NCBI RefSeq assembly: GCF_904846625.1
Contig: NZ_CAJHBL010000002.1
Location: forward strand, 1-64,000
DNA: 64,000 nucleotides
Origin: Psychrobacter sp. JCM 18900
GTDB taxonomy: Bacteria > Pseudomonadota > Gammaproteobacteria > Pseudomonadales > Moraxellaceae
Direction of reading: 5' to 3'
Part shown: positions 29,410-38,032 of the stretch, piece by piece
How the letters are laid out: each line of letters begins with the position of its first letter
Position numbering within the stretch: the first letter of the stretch is position 1
The notes under the pieces: generated by a model
What the model was told of the DNA's origin: nothing
What the model saw: only the letters and a program-made list of their open reading frames with translations
Databases searched by the model: none
Made by a program: the position numbers and the translations under genes

Positions 29410-29541
29410 AGACCTGTTTAAAAATAACTGCAGTTAGTGAATTTAAAGTTACCTGACATTGAACCCCTTAGCATTGGACTGTAGTAGGGCGCTTTAGTTG
29501 ACTACACATGTGGCGGAATATTGTTTAAAAGGAAATGACAG

Positions 29542-30123
29542 ATGAATACAGTAATTAAAGAAAGCCAAGTAACGCAATCCTCATTAATGAAACATAAGTC
29601 TAAAGAATCATTCACCTCTACGGCAGGAAACTTAACCGACATGCAGCAGTCTTTTAGAGATGCAATGAGCAAGTTGGCTGCTGCCGTGAACATTATTACC
29701 ACTGAAGGTCCAGCAGGGCGGGCAGGATTTACAGCCTCAGCGGTATGCAGTGTCACTGACGAACCGCCAACCCTATTAGTATGTCTAAACCGAAGCGCTT
29801 CTGTATACAAATTTTTTAAAGAAAATATGGTGCTATGCGTCAACACACTTGGTCTTGAACATAAAGACTTAAGCGGTGTGTTTGGCGGAAAAAAGGCGTT
29901 GGAAGAAAGATTTGAGCAAGGCAATTGGTCCACGCTGTCAACTGGATCGCCTGTATTAGAGGATGCCAGTATCTCTTTTGATTGCAAAATCAAACTCATC
30001 AGCTCGGTGGGAACTCACGATATTCTTATTTGTGAAGTATTGGATATCAAACACAAGCCTGATTGTGAAAGTCTCATCTATTTCAATCGAGACTACCATC
30101 AATTAAGTAAGTGCAAAAACTAA
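29542..30123 (+). CDS. rutF: FMN reductase RutF
   Basis: 193 residues. The flavin reductase-like split-barrel domain begins at about residue 37 ([20 protein letters not shown]) and has [20 protein letters not shown] and [20 protein letters not shown]. The first ~35 residues are a polar extension not needed by the fold, but the start at 29542 has AAAGGA 8 bp upstream. RutF supplies reduced FMN to RutA. Gene order rutC-rutF without D and E between differs from E. coli, where the order is rutABCDEFG. Confidence 0.93.
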   Translation: MNTVIKESQVTQSSLMKHKSKESFTSTAGNLTDMQQSFRDAMSKLAAAVNIITTEGPAGRAGFTASAVCSVTDEPPTLLVCLNRSASVYKFFKENMVLCVNTLGLEHKDLSGVFGGKKALEERFEQGNWSTLSTGSPVLEDASISFDCKIKLISSVGTHDILICEVLDIKHKPDCESLIYFNRDYHQLSKCKN

Positions 30124-30156
30124 GTATCACACCTCTACTTTTTAAGGATATTGAAA

Positions 30157-31515
30157 ATGGATAAATGGTTTGTGAAATGGCGTCCTTACACCGGGAACCT
30201 AGAAACGACACCGGTAGGTATCAATGAATACTTACCAATGGGTAAAAGTGTGGTGTTAGGCGCACAGCACTCATTCGCAATGTTCGGTGCGACAATCTTA
30301 GCTCCCTTACTGATGGGCTTTGATCCTAGCTTGACCATGCTGATTACTGGCATAGGTACGATACTTTTCTTTCTGATTACTGGTGGTCACGTACCAAGTT
30401 ATTTGGGTTCTAGTTTTGCATTTATCGGAGCGGTCGCAGCAGTAACAGGGTATAGCGGCACTGGTATAAACCCAAATATTGGTATTGCCCTAGGAGGTAC
30501 CGTTGTTTGCGGAGTTTTATATGCACTGATGGGTCTGCTGGTGATGAAAACAGGGACAGAGTGGATTGAGAACTTGATGCCACCTGTGGTCACTGGGTCC
30601 ATCGTCATGATTATTGGGTTGAACTTAGCGCCTGTCACCATACAAAGCGTCATCGGCAGTAGCTTTGATTCTTGGATGGCGTTGGTCACCGTATTATGTA
30701 TTTGTTCAGTCGCCGTATTTACCAGAGGTATGGTCAGACGTCTATTACTGTTAATAGGACTGGTAGCTGCATATTTTATTTATTTCCTATTAACGAACGT
30801 CTTGGGCATGGGCACGCCTATTGATTTTAGTCCAATTGCAAATGCCGCTTGGTTCGGTATTCCAACCCTTTATTCTCCTGTCTTTGAGACCAGTGCCATA
30901 TTAGTCATTGCACCTGTCTTTATCATCTTGATCGCTGAGAACCTTGGACATTTCAAAGCAGTAGAAGCTATGACTGGCAAAAGTATCTCACCTTATATGG
31001 GTAGAGCGTTCTTCGCTGATGGCCTTTGTACCACGCTTTCAGCCTCGGTAGGCGGCACTGGTATGACGACTTATGCAGAAAACATCGGCGTGATGGCCGC
31101 GACCAAAATCTACTCTACAGTTGTCTTTGTCATAGCAGGTGTCTTTGCAATCTTATTGGGCTTATCTCCTAAATTTGGCACCTTGGTCAGTACTATTCCT
31201 GTACCTATTTTGACTGGTGCCTCAATCGTTGTCTTTGGTTTAATCACGATCGCTGGTGCGCGCATTTGGATGAATGCAAAAATTGATTTTAGTAAGAATG
31301 GCAATATGTTGGTAGCCGCCGTCCCAGTAATCCTAGGCACTGGCAACTATTCACTAAACATTGCAGGATTTGATTTAGGTGGTATCGGTACCGCTACTTT
31401 TTTAGCCATTCTTATGAACCTCGTTTTCAATTTTAAAAACAAACAAAAAGAGGTGAGCGTGACCACTGAGAGAGAAATCGCTACATCAGAGCCGCTCTTA
31501 AAACTCAATCCATAA
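30157..31515 (+). CDS. rutG: Uracil permease RutG (NCS2 family)
   Basis: About 452 residues and a dozen or more membrane segments. The NCS2/UraA signature appears in [20 protein letters not shown], the second conserved region in [18 protein letters not shown], and [20 protein letters not shown]. The ATG at 30157 has AAGGA 8 bp upstream and is preferred over the in-frame TTG at 30151. It imports uracil (and perhaps thymine or xanthine) by proton symport. The gene lies 33 bp after rutF. Confidence 0.94.
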   Translation: MDKWFVKWRPYTGNLETTPVGINEYLPMGKSVVLGAQHSFAMFGATILAPLLMGFDPSLTMLITGIGTILFFLITGGHVPSYLGSSFAFIGAVAAVTGYSGTGINPNIGIALGGTVVCGVLYALMGLLVMKTGTEWIENLMPPVVTGSIVMIIGLNLAPVTIQSVIGSSFDSWMALVTVLCICSVAVFTRGMVRRLLLLIGLVAAYFIYFLLTNVLGMGTPIDFSPIANAAWFGIPTLYSPVFETSAILVIAPVFIILIAENLGHFKAVEAMTGKSISPYMGRAFFADGLCTTLSASVGGTGMTTYAENIGVMAATKIYSTVVFVIAGVFAILLGLSPKFGTLVSTIPVPILTGASIVVFGLITIAGARIWMNAKIDFSKNGNMLVAAVPVILGTGNYSLNIAGFDLGGIGTATFLAILMNLVFNFKNKQKEVSVTTEREIATSEPLLKLNP

Positions 31516-31555
31516 ATTTAAATCACTACTTGATATTACCTTAAGGAATCGTGTC

Positions 31556-33055
31556 ATGAATACAGAACCACGCAGCGTACAACAATTGATCAATGGCGAG
31601 TTTACCGAATCAACTACCACAGAATGGATTGATATCACCAATCCAGCCACTCAAGAAGTTATCGCCAAGGTACCACAGTCAACACCTGAGGAAATCGAGC
31701 AAGCTATCAAAACAGCATCTGAGGCCTTTCAGAGTTGGCGTGTCACACCCATTAGCAAACGAGCCCGTGTTTTCTTAAAGTATCAACAACTGATACGTGA
31801 AAATATGGATGAGCTGGCAGCGCTACTGACTGAAGAACAAGGCAAAACGCTGGCAGATGCGAGAGGCGATGTATTTAGAGGTCTTGAGGTCGTAGAACAC
31901 GCATCCGGTATCGGTAACTTGCAACAAGGTGGCTACATCGAAAACGTCGCCAGTAGTGTCGATATGTATACCGTGCAGCAACCAATAGGTGTCTGTGCAG
32001 GTATTACCCCCTTTAATTTCCCTGCCATGATACCGCTATGGATGTTTCCAATGGCCATCGCCACAGGCAACACGTTCATCTTAAAACCCTCTGAACAAAA
32101 TCCAATCGTTACCATGAGATTGGTCGAGTTGGCGCTTGAGGCAGGTATACCAAAAGGGGTATTAAATGTGGTTCATGGTGGTAAAGACACAGTGGATGCG
32201 CTGTGCGATCACCCTGATATAAAAGCGATATCTTTCGTTGGTTCAACAGCAGTGGGCAAGCATGTCTATGATCGAGCCGGTCAGGCTGGCAAACGTGTGC
32301 AATGTATGATGGGTGCGAAGAACCATGCCGTTATCATGCCTGATGCCAATAAAGAACAAAGTCTGAATCAGCTAGCAGGTGCAGCATTTGGTGCAGCAGG
32401 TCAGCGATGCATGGCACTGTCTGTTGTGGTATTGGTTGGAGAGTCTAAACAGTGGGTTGATGAGATTGTAGAAAAATCAGCACAGCTAGTAGTGTCTGCT
32501 GGCAAGGATGATAAAGATTTAGGTCCGCTAATATCTAAGCAAGCCAAAGCCCGTGTCGAGCGCTTAATCCAAGCGGGAATTGATGAAGGGGCGCATCTAA
32601 GACTCGATGGCCGTGGTTGTCAGGTAGCAGGTTATGAAGATGGTAACTTTGTTGGTCCGACCATCTTAGACAATGTAACAGCTGATATGAGCTGTTATAC
32701 CGAAGAGATCTTTGGTCCTGTCCTATGCATTATGTATGCCGACACGCTTGAGGAAGCCATTGAGATTATCAATACCAATCCAAATGGTAATGGCACTGCT
32801 ATTTTTACCCAGTCTGGCGCCCATGCACACAAGTTCCAACAAGATATCGATGTTGGACAAGTTGGTATTAATTTACCAATTCCAGTACCGCTACCGATGT
32901 TTTCGTTTACAGGATCTAGAGCCAGTAAGCTCGGTGATTTAGGTCCTTATGGTAAGCAAGCGGTGCAGTTTTATACACAGACGAAAACCGTGATATCACG
33001 TTGGTTTGATGAAGATGCTAGTGAAGGCGTAAATACTACTATTTCTATGAAGTAG
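31556..33055 (+). CDS. mmsA: CoA-acylating (methyl)malonate-semialdehyde dehydrogenase
   Basis: 499 residues, aldehyde dehydrogenase fold. The catalytic Cys285 is in [10 protein letters not shown], and [10 protein letters not shown] replaces the usual ELGGK with its catalytic Glu, the mark of the CoA-dependent MmsA branch. [20 protein letters not shown] is also typical. In valine and inositol catabolism it makes propionyl-CoA or acetyl-CoA. Within the rut cluster the likely substrate is malonic semialdehyde, the product of uracil breakdown, giving acetyl-CoA and CO2. In E. coli the same intermediate is reduced to 3-hydroxypropionate and discarded. RutE is also kept here, so both routes coexist. 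Confidence 0.93.
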   Translation: MNTEPRSVQQLINGEFTESTTTEWIDITNPATQEVIAKVPQSTPEEIEQAIKTASEAFQSWRVTPISKRARVFLKYQQLIRENMDELAALLTEEQGKTLADARGDVFRGLEVVEHASGIGNLQQGGYIENVASSVDMYTVQQPIGVCAGITPFNFPAMIPLWMFPMAIATGNTFILKPSEQNPIVTMRLVELALEAGIPKGVLNVVHGGKDTVDALCDHPDIKAISFVGSTAVGKHVYDRAGQAGKRVQCMMGAKNHAVIMPDANKEQSLNQLAGAAFGAAGQRCMALSVVVLVGESKQWVDEIVEKSAQLVVSAGKDDKDLGPLISKQAKARVERLIQAGIDEGAHLRLDGRGCQVAGYEDGNFVGPTILDNVTADMSCYTEEIFGPVLCIMYADTLEEAIEIINTNPNGNGTAIFTQSGAHAHKFQQDIDVGQVGINLPIPVPLPMFSFTGSRASKLGDLGPYGKQAVQFYTQTKTVISRWFDEDASEGVNTTISMK

Positions 33056-33080
33056 CTATACGGCCTAGCAAACGTAGGAC

Positions 33081-33124
33081 GTTATGTAGAGCGTGTGATT
33101 AATTGACGATAGGCTCTACATAAC
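33081..33124 (+). repeat. Perfect 12-bp inverted repeat between mmsA and ribB
   Basis: GTTATGTAGAGC (33081-33092) pairs with GCTCTACATAAC (33113-33124) across a 20-nt loop. No T-run follows, so it is not a simple terminator. It could be an RNA processing or stabilising hairpin or a protein site. The conserved segments of an FMN riboswitch are not seen. Confidence 0.5.
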
Positions 33125-33163
33125 AACATACAAAAGCAAATATAAATGCAAATGGTGGATTTT

Positions 33164-33877
33164 ATGAATATCAATACAATACCAGAAATCATTGAAGATA
33201 TTAAAGCAGGCAAGATGGTCATAATCATGGATGATGAAGATCGGGAAAATGAAGGTGACCTGATCATGGCAGCCACTTTAGCCAAGCCTGATGATATCAA
33301 TTTTATGATTACCCATGCCAGAGGTTTGGTTTGTTTGACCTTGACCTCCGAGCGTTGCAAAAAATTAAAACTACCTCTCATGTGCAAAGACAACCAAGCA
33401 CCTTATAGTACAAATTTCACCGTTTCCATTGATGCAGCGGAAGGGGTAAGTACCGGAATATCAACGGCAGACAGAGCTCATACCATTAGAACTGCCGTGT
33501 CTCAAGACGTTACCTTTGATGACGTCGTAACCCCAGGTCATATTTTTCCATTAGTGGCTAAAGAAGGCGGTGTCTTAGAACGCGCTGGGCATACTGAGGC
33601 AGGTTGTGACCTAACGAGACTGGCTGGTTTAGAACCTGCTGCGGTTATTGTAGAGATTATCAACCAAGATGGTGAAATGGCTCGCAGAAATGATCTGATG
33701 AAATTCGCCGATACTCATAATCTAAAGGTTGGCACCATAGATGCATTAATCAAATATATCAAGTCTCAAGAGGCTGTTGAAAATAAAAGTAAAAATGAAA
33801 GCGAAGTCGAAAATTTAGAAGAAACCGTAGCGTATGAATATGATGAAAGCGATGAGCGTACCGTTGAATTGATTTAA
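33164..33877 (+). CDS. ribB: 3,4-dihydroxy-2-butanone-4-phosphate synthase (RibB type) inside the rut cluster
   Basis: About 237 residues. The DHBP synthase motifs are all present: MVIIMDDEDRENEGDLIMAA (metal- and substrate-binding acidic loop), THARGLVCLTL, and GHTEAGCDLTRLAG with the conserved His. Standard RibB is about 217 residues; the extra part is an acidic C-terminal tail rich in Glu and Asp. No GTP cyclohydrolase II domain follows, so it is not RibBA. It makes the four-carbon precursor of riboflavin. Since RutA, RutF and RutE use flavin, a dedicated flavin-supply gene is the likely reason it sits here. The ATG at 33164 has GGTGGA upstream; 33146 is an alternative. Confidence 0.92.
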   Translation: MNINTIPEIIEDIKAGKMVIIMDDEDRENEGDLIMAATLAKPDDINFMITHARGLVCLTLTSERCKKLKLPLMCKDNQAPYSTNFTVSIDAAEGVSTGISTADRAHTIRTAVSQDVTFDDVVTPGHIFPLVAKEGGVLERAGHTEAGCDLTRLAGLEPAAVIVEIINQDGEMARRNDLMKFADTHNLKVGTIDALIKYIKSQEAVENKSKNESEVENLEETVAYEYDESDERTVELI

Positions 33878-33958
33878 TAAATTTAATTTAACTTGATTTT
33901 ATAAGCTATTAGATACTTTTACCGCAATTTGAATTTTGCTGAAATTGGATGAAACCCT

Positions 33959-34735
33959 ATGTTAGTTAAAAAATATCCTTGTAAGAACGACACGTCAGAA
34001 ACGGTCGTATTTAGTTCAGGTTTAGGCGGGCATGCTGATTTTTGGTTACCTCAAATTGAGAGTTTTACCGAGCATTACAATGTGATTTGCTATGAACAAG
34101 AAGGGGTGTCGCCTGATAGTGCTCTCTTACCTGATAACTATTCTATGCAAGATTTAGCAGAACAATTAATCGAAATTTTAAAACAAGAAGAGCTGTCTAA
34201 CTGTCATTTCGTCGGTCACGCACTTGGCGGATTTATCGGTATGGAAGTCGCTTATAAAGCGCCAGAATTGTTAGATAAACTGGTCATCTTAAATGGATGG
34301 GAAAGCCTAGATCCTCACACTATTAAATGTTTTAGCATGCGAACCAGTTTGCTACAAGACACAGGGGTAGAGGCATTTGTACGTGCCCAAGCGATATTTT
34401 TATACCCACCGATCTGGATCTCAGACAACATAGATACACTCACGCAAAAAGAAAATAAAGCCATCGCTCACTTTGCGCCAGTCGAGAACGTCTCAACGAG
34501 ACTAAAAGCCTTGCAGGCTTATCAACCCCTGATAAATGCCAAGCATATCAAAAACAAAACACTAGTTTTAAGCAATCTTGATGATGTTTTGGTGCCATGG
34601 CAACGCGGTCTGGCTTTAGCCGATAATATACAAAATGCTCAATTTGAGTTGATGGTAACAGGTGGCCATGCCAGTACAATCACAGAAACCTGCTCAACCA
34701 ATAGCAAAATCCTTCAATTCTTATCCAAAAATTAA
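33959..34735 (+). CDS. rutD: Aminoacrylate hydrolase RutD-like (alpha/beta hydrolase)
   Basis: 258 residues. The nucleophile elbow in HFVGHALGGFIGMEVA is G-H-A-L-G, so the usual Ser is replaced by Ala. The oxyanion-loop region is VVFSSGLGGHADFWLPQ, and the catalytic His is likely in VTGGHASTI. The sequence pattern fits RutD (about 266 residues in E. coli), which speeds aminoacrylate hydrolysis to malonic semialdehyde. The Ala in place of the nucleophile is worth checking against other RutD proteins. The position just before rutE supports the assignment. Confidence 0.88.
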   Translation: MLVKKYPCKNDTSETVVFSSGLGGHADFWLPQIESFTEHYNVICYEQEGVSPDSALLPDNYSMQDLAEQLIEILKQEELSNCHFVGHALGGFIGMEVAYKAPELLDKLVILNGWESLDPHTIKCFSMRTSLLQDTGVEAFVRAQAIFLYPPIWISDNIDTLTQKENKAIAHFAPVENVSTRLKALQAYQPLINAKHIKNKTLVLSNLDDVLVPWQRGLALADNIQNAQFELMVTGGHASTITETCSTNSKILQFLSKN

Positions 34736-34753
34736 TATCAATTAGGACGTACT

Positions 34754-35350
34754 ATGACTGATTCCCTATCGTTAACCTCAGAAGGTCTTGACCAACTGTT
34801 TGGTAAGGCCAGATCCTTTAATGCTTGGCAAAAAAAAGACGTGCCAGATGCACTACTTGAAGAGATCTATCATTTAGTTAAAATGGCACCTACCTCGGCC
34901 AACTGTTCACCGGCACGGTTTGTATTTCTCAAATCTGATGACGCTAAAGCGAAATTAGAGCCAGCACTGTCAACAGGTAATATCGAAAAAACAATGACAG
35001 CACCTATCACAGTGATTGTCGCTTATGACAATGAGTTTTATGAGCAACTTCCCAAATTATTCCCACATACGGATGCCAGATCATGGTTTAACTCTAGCCC
35101 TGAGCTCATAAAAGAGACGGCGTTTAGAAACAGCTCTATGCAAGCCGCTTATCTAATCTTGGCTTGTAGAGCATTGGGTTTAGACACGGGCCCTATGTCT
35201 GGATTTAATAATGAATTAGTGGACGACACCTTTCTTAAAGATAGCAAATGGACCTCAAATCTACTCATTAATATAGGGTATGGCCAAGAGGATCAATTGT
35301 ACAGCCGCCTCCCAAGATTGGACTTTGATGAGGCTTGTCAGCTCTTATAA
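34754..35350 (+). CDS. rutE: Malonic semialdehyde reductase RutE (nitroreductase family)
   Basis: 198 residues, near the E. coli length (196). The nitroreductase-fold FMN-binding features are [40 protein letters not shown], and [19 protein letters not shown] with [11 protein letters not shown]. RutE reduces malonic semialdehyde to 3-hydroxypropionate. It is the last gene of the cluster, 18 bp after rutD. A strong hairpin about 150 bp further on is the likely end of the transcript. Confidence 0.93.
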   Translation: MTDSLSLTSEGLDQLFGKARSFNAWQKKDVPDALLEEIYHLVKMAPTSANCSPARFVFLKSDDAKAKLEPALSTGNIEKTMTAPITVIVAYDNEFYEQLPKLFPHTDARSWFNSSPELIKETAFRNSSMQAAYLILACRALGLDTGPMSGFNNELVDDTFLKDSKWTSNLLINIGYGQEDQLYSRLPRLDFDEACQLL

Positions 35351-35497
35351 AAACAAGCGATTCATCTATGTGAAAGGGTAGCTGCTTTCGACTGGGTTAT
35401 TAAGTGAACCATAATGACGTTTAATAACCATTTTTGGTTAAAGATCTCTAAAAATAAAGGTTTTCCGCTACAGCCTTTATACTATAGGCACTAAGAA

Positions 35498-35521
35498 AGC
35501 CCCAATCTTGAGATTGGGGCT
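35498..35521 (+). terminator. Strong hairpin after rutE
   Basis: A 10-bp perfect stem with a TTGA loop lies 148 bp after the rutE stop. The following GTTTAAATT is only weakly T-rich on this strand. It is the terminator hairpin of the repeated tRNA-Val block. Confidence 0.55.
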
Positions 35522-35530
35522 GTTTAAATT

Positions 35531-35582
35531 TGGCAAACATAATATGACTCGAACCAACGATCTCTATCATGTTTGAGTAGGT
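35531..35582 (-). pseudogene. Degenerate 3' half of tRNA-Val(GAC)
   Basis: 52 nt that align with the remnant at 49389-49440. ATCGTTGGTTCGAGTC keeps the T arm, and the anticodon-stem region ACTCAAACATGATAGA is mutated (loop CAAACAT instead of TTGACAT). It cannot encode a functional tRNA. Confidence 0.65.
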
Positions 35583-35778
35583 TGACCAAGCAACGTATTA
35601 TTACACTCTCTTATAGATATTTCTTGTATCAGCCTATGGCTATCTGAGCTATGCTACATATATTTCTCTATATATGACTATATAGTAGGCTAAGCGAAAC
35701 TGACATGTATCCAAGTTATAGAGGACTGGTTATATTAAAATATAAACAAACTTCCGAGATTCAAGGTTTTTATATTTC

Positions 35779-36198
35779 TTACTCTACAGCGTTAGCTGAT
35801 AAGAAAAGAGATTTTGATAAAGCCGAGAAAAAATCTTGATATATTTTGGGATTTTCAATTGGTTTCAAGTTGTATTGCGCGTTTGCTCTAACAATTACAG
35901 ATTTTCCAGAACTAGAAGGTCTTGCAGTAACAGTCATTCTAACTTTATTACCGCTGACTAGTCTGGTAGCTGAAACTGTACCAAGATCTGTATCAGCTTT
36001 ATCAATGACAAAACTCAAATCTTGTAAGGTTGATATTACATTTCTAACTACTATAGTTTTATCACTAGTATCAAAAGCTCGCGTTTGCATACTGCGTAGC
36101 TCTACTTGATTGTCAGCGCCCAAAATTCTAGCATCATGTGTTGCACAACCTGTAATAGCGAGGAAGGCAGCGAAAAAAGTTATTTTTAATGATTTCAT
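35779..36198 (-). CDS. Small lipoprotein, paralogue of its upstream neighbour
   Basis: 139 residues. A signal peptide ends in the lipobox AITGCA (Cys18). The mature part has no recognised family. It shares the pattern MQ.R.F(D/E)T.D...(V/L)...V...LQD(L/M).(F/Y).ID with the gene upstream, and both end with FFS.LSKS(L/V)FL..A. The start overlaps the upstream stop by four bases (ATGA), so translation is coupled. It is the last gene of a three-lipoprotein operon. Function unknown. Confidence 0.85.
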   Translation of the reverse strand: MKSLKITFFAAFLAITGCATHDARILGADNQVELRSMQTRAFDTSDKTIVVRNVISTLQDLSFVIDKADTDLGTVSATRLVSGNKVRMTVTARPSSSGKSVIVRANAQYNLKPIENPKIYQDFFSALSKSLFLSANAVE

Positions 36199-36725
36199 AT
36201 TTCTTGAGCCTCTAAAAATACTGATTTAGATAATTTACTGAAGAATTCAACATATAGCTCTTCTGTCTTCATGGTTTCGGCTTTGGTTACTTGTCCTTGA
36301 GTATTTGTCACAATGCGCTGAAAAGTAGCTCTAGCTAAATAACCTTCATTGTTGAGCTTAGAAGGTAGTGTGACGAAACTAACTTTAATTTGCTGCTCGC
36401 TATCAACTGACATATTGCCACCACCAAGGACGGCTAATAGTACCGCGCCTGCTATCTGCGCGTTATTAGTGGCACTTACAGTCTTAGACGCTGTAATAAC
36501 ACCTGATTTTGTTTCGGTTTCGTCTATCGAATATCCCATATCTTGTAATACAGCGACTCCAGCTGAAAGAAGTGAGATCTCATCTTTTGTTTCAAAGAAT
36601 CTAGACTGCATTTGTCGTTCTTGTAGAGAGGTCTCAGAAGCTTGAAATAAGTTTTCTGGTGCAGTTGTCGCGCAACCAGTCATTGCTAAAGTACAAGCGA
36701 CAAAGATATATTTCATTTTTTTCAT
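36195..36725 (-). CDS. Lipoprotein, paralogue of its downstream neighbour
   Basis: About 176 residues from the ATG at 36725 (AGGG 9 bp upstream); the frame extends to 36761, inside the preceding gene. The lipobox is AMTGCA. The middle holds MQSRFFETKDEISLLSAGVA and VLQDMGYSIDETETKSG, then a hydrophobic glycine-rich insert (IAGAVLLAVLGGGN) absent from the shorter paralogue, then VEFFSKLSKSVFLEA. The insert could be a membrane-touching loop. It starts 10 bp after the BamE-like gene and overlaps the next by four bases. Confidence 0.85.
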   Translation of the reverse strand: MKKMKYIFVACTLAMTGCATTAPENLFQASETSLQERQMQSRFFETKDEISLLSAGVAVLQDMGYSIDETETKSGVITASKTVSATNNAQIAGAVLLAVLGGGNMSVDSEQQIKVSFVTLPSKLNNEGYLARATFQRIVTNTQGQVTKAETMKTEELYVEFFSKLSKSVFLEAQEI

Positions 36726-36735
36726 TAGTTTGACC

Positions 36736-37131
36736 CTAGAACTTTGATGAATGATAGGCAAAGTCTCTTACCAAGTTTTGTTCATCAAATTTTATTATTA
36801 TAGTAAGTGTTCTCTGTGAGGTAGATGACGCACCTGAACTAGATTGACCACCAGCTAGAACAGCAAATACCCAACCTGTACTTGATGACTGAACTCTATC
36901 TGTAGCTACTTTATCGTAAACCCAGACCTCTCTTCTTTGATCATCTGTAGAGACCATATTCGGTGATCCAAGTGCTTGTAATACATCTGCACCACTCATG
37001 CCTACTTTGATTTGTTTTTGAACAACGCCCACAGATATATTTGAGTTGCTTTGAACTTGTTCAGCATGATGTGCTGCTGAAACACAGCCACCAAGTGATA
37101 AAGCGGCTATTAAAATAAATATAGCTTTCAT
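36736..37131 (-). CDS. SmpA/OmlA (BamE-like) domain lipoprotein
   Basis: 131 residues. The lipobox is LSLGGCV (Cys16). The mature part has the BamE-like pattern KVGMSGADVLQALGSPNMVS, then REVWVYDKV, and ends with LTIIIKFDEQNLVRDFAYHS, as in SmpA/OmlA and related small outer-membrane lipoproteins. A glycine/serine-rich loop (AGGQSSSGASS) is inserted. It is not the housekeeping BamE, which is normally encoded alone near fur or recN. It is the first gene of the operon, behind a perfect 17-bp palindrome. AAAAAGGAA lies upstream of the start. Confidence 0.85.
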   Translation of the reverse strand: MKAIFILIAALSLGGCVSAAHHAEQVQSNSNISVGVVQKQIKVGMSGADVLQALGSPNMVSTDDQRREVWVYDKVATDRVQSSSTGWVFAVLAGGQSSSGASSTSQRTLTIIIKFDEQNLVRDFAYHSSKF

Positions 37132-37166
37132 CTTATTTCCTTTTTAATAGAGTGATATGCACAGTA

Positions 37167-37207
37167 TAAGTTAGGTGTGAAAACATTATATTTTCACACC
37201 TAACTTA
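37167..37207 (-). promoter_or_regulatory. Perfect 17-bp palindrome before the lipoprotein operon
   Basis: TAAGTTAGGTGTGAAAA (37167-37183) and its exact complement (37191-37207) flank a 7-nt loop. On the minus strand the centre reads TATAATG, so a -10-like TATAAT sits in the loop, about 55 bp upstream of the BamE-like start. There is no T-run for termination. It could be an operator over the promoter or a 5' UTR hairpin. Confidence 0.6.
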
Positions 37208-37432
37208 GATAGACACAATGTAACGGTTTAGTTAACAAATGTAAATAAAAAACTATAAAATACAAGGCTTTTGTTCTTTATTTACATTCATACTTTTATA
37301 TGATTTAAGAAAATAAACTTAAAGAAATCTTTTATTTATTTTGATATTCACGTGAATAGTAGACTTACCTATAATGGCAAAGGGAGTGCCAACTAAGTAT
37401 TCAATATTATTGGTGATACAAGTGTCGCTATA

Positions 37433-37864
37433 TTACAAACTCGAAAGCAGAACGCTTGTTTCGCTATTCAAAATGCCATCAATTTCTCTGACTTGACGCA
37501 GCACTTCATCAAATTCTCTCAAGCTTGTCGTGTGTATCTCTCCTACCAAATCCCAGGCCCCGTTGGTCGTATGCAGCTTAATCAATTGCGGAATACCCCG
37601 CAGTTTCCTAATCACTTGTGAAGTAGACTTTCCTGTTACTTCAATCATCATCATCGCTTTGACCGTTTCTTTATCTAGTGCCTCATGCACTCGAATCGTA
37701 AATCCTAAAATAGCACCGTTGTGAATCAGTCTATCCAATCTGTTTTGGATAGTGGCACGAGAGACTTTGAGTTTTTTAGCAAGGTTTGAGATGGTTGCTC
37801 GACCATCTTGTCGAAGTTCAGATATCAGTTCGCTATCTAAAGAATCATAAATGTAATACGCCAT
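37433..37864 (-). CDS. Lrp/AsnC-family regulator
   Basis: About 143 residues from the ATG at 37864, with AAGGAAG 7 bp upstream; an upstream in-frame ATG at 37909 lacks a site. The N-terminal winged helix (LISELRQDGRATISNLAKKL, KVSRATIQNRLDRL) and C-terminal RAM domain (MMMIEVTGKSTSQVIRKLRG, HTTNGAWDLVGEIHT) are standard. It is divergent from ornithine cyclodeaminase, with an inverted repeat between them, and so is probably the arginine- or ornithine-responsive switch for the module. Confidence 0.9.
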   Translation of the reverse strand: MAYYIYDSLDSELISELRQDGRATISNLAKKLKVSRATIQNRLDRLIHNGAILGFTIRVHEALDKETVKAMMMIEVTGKSTSQVIRKLRGIPQLIKLHTTNGAWDLVGEIHTTSLREFDEVLRQVREIDGILNSETSVLLSSL

Positions 37865-37957
37865 AAAAATGCTTCCTTCACTAGATTTTGACATTATGCT
37901 AAGTAGCACCTAACAATGTGTCAAAAAAACGTCCATATTTGGTAAATTATTGACATT

Positions 37958-38000
37958 TTAACTGACAATTATAATTGGTAGCATATTAATTGTCGGTTAA
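37958..38000. promoter_or_regulatory. Inverted repeat, candidate Lrp-type operator
   Basis: TTAACTGACAATTA (37958-37971) and TAATTGTCGGTTAA (37987-38000) are 14-bp arms with one mismatch and a 15-bp spacer. A possible promoter, CTGACA-N16-TATTAA, lies inside it, reading toward the ornithine cyclodeaminase gene. Confidence 0.6.
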
Positions 38001-38032
38001 ATAAATAATATTCATGGAAGGGAGCAAAATTA

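Larger units (their letters stand above)
35461..35584. repeat. Direct repeat copy 1: tRNA-Val 3' remnant plus terminator
   Basis: A ~124-bp block shared with 49321-49444 in the same orientation. It starts with an identical TTTTCCGCTACAGCC, then has the hairpin AGCCCCAATC-TTGA-GATTGGGGCT (35498-35521, terminator of rutE or of the former tRNA), then a tRNA-Val 3' remnant on the minus strand. The copies are diverged in the tRNA part but align end to end. A third, eroded copy is at 25.9 kb. Confidence 0.75.

Noticed and set aside
33056-33163. FMN riboswitch upstream of ribB
   Set aside because: The conserved RFN segments are absent; only a simple inverted repeat is present.
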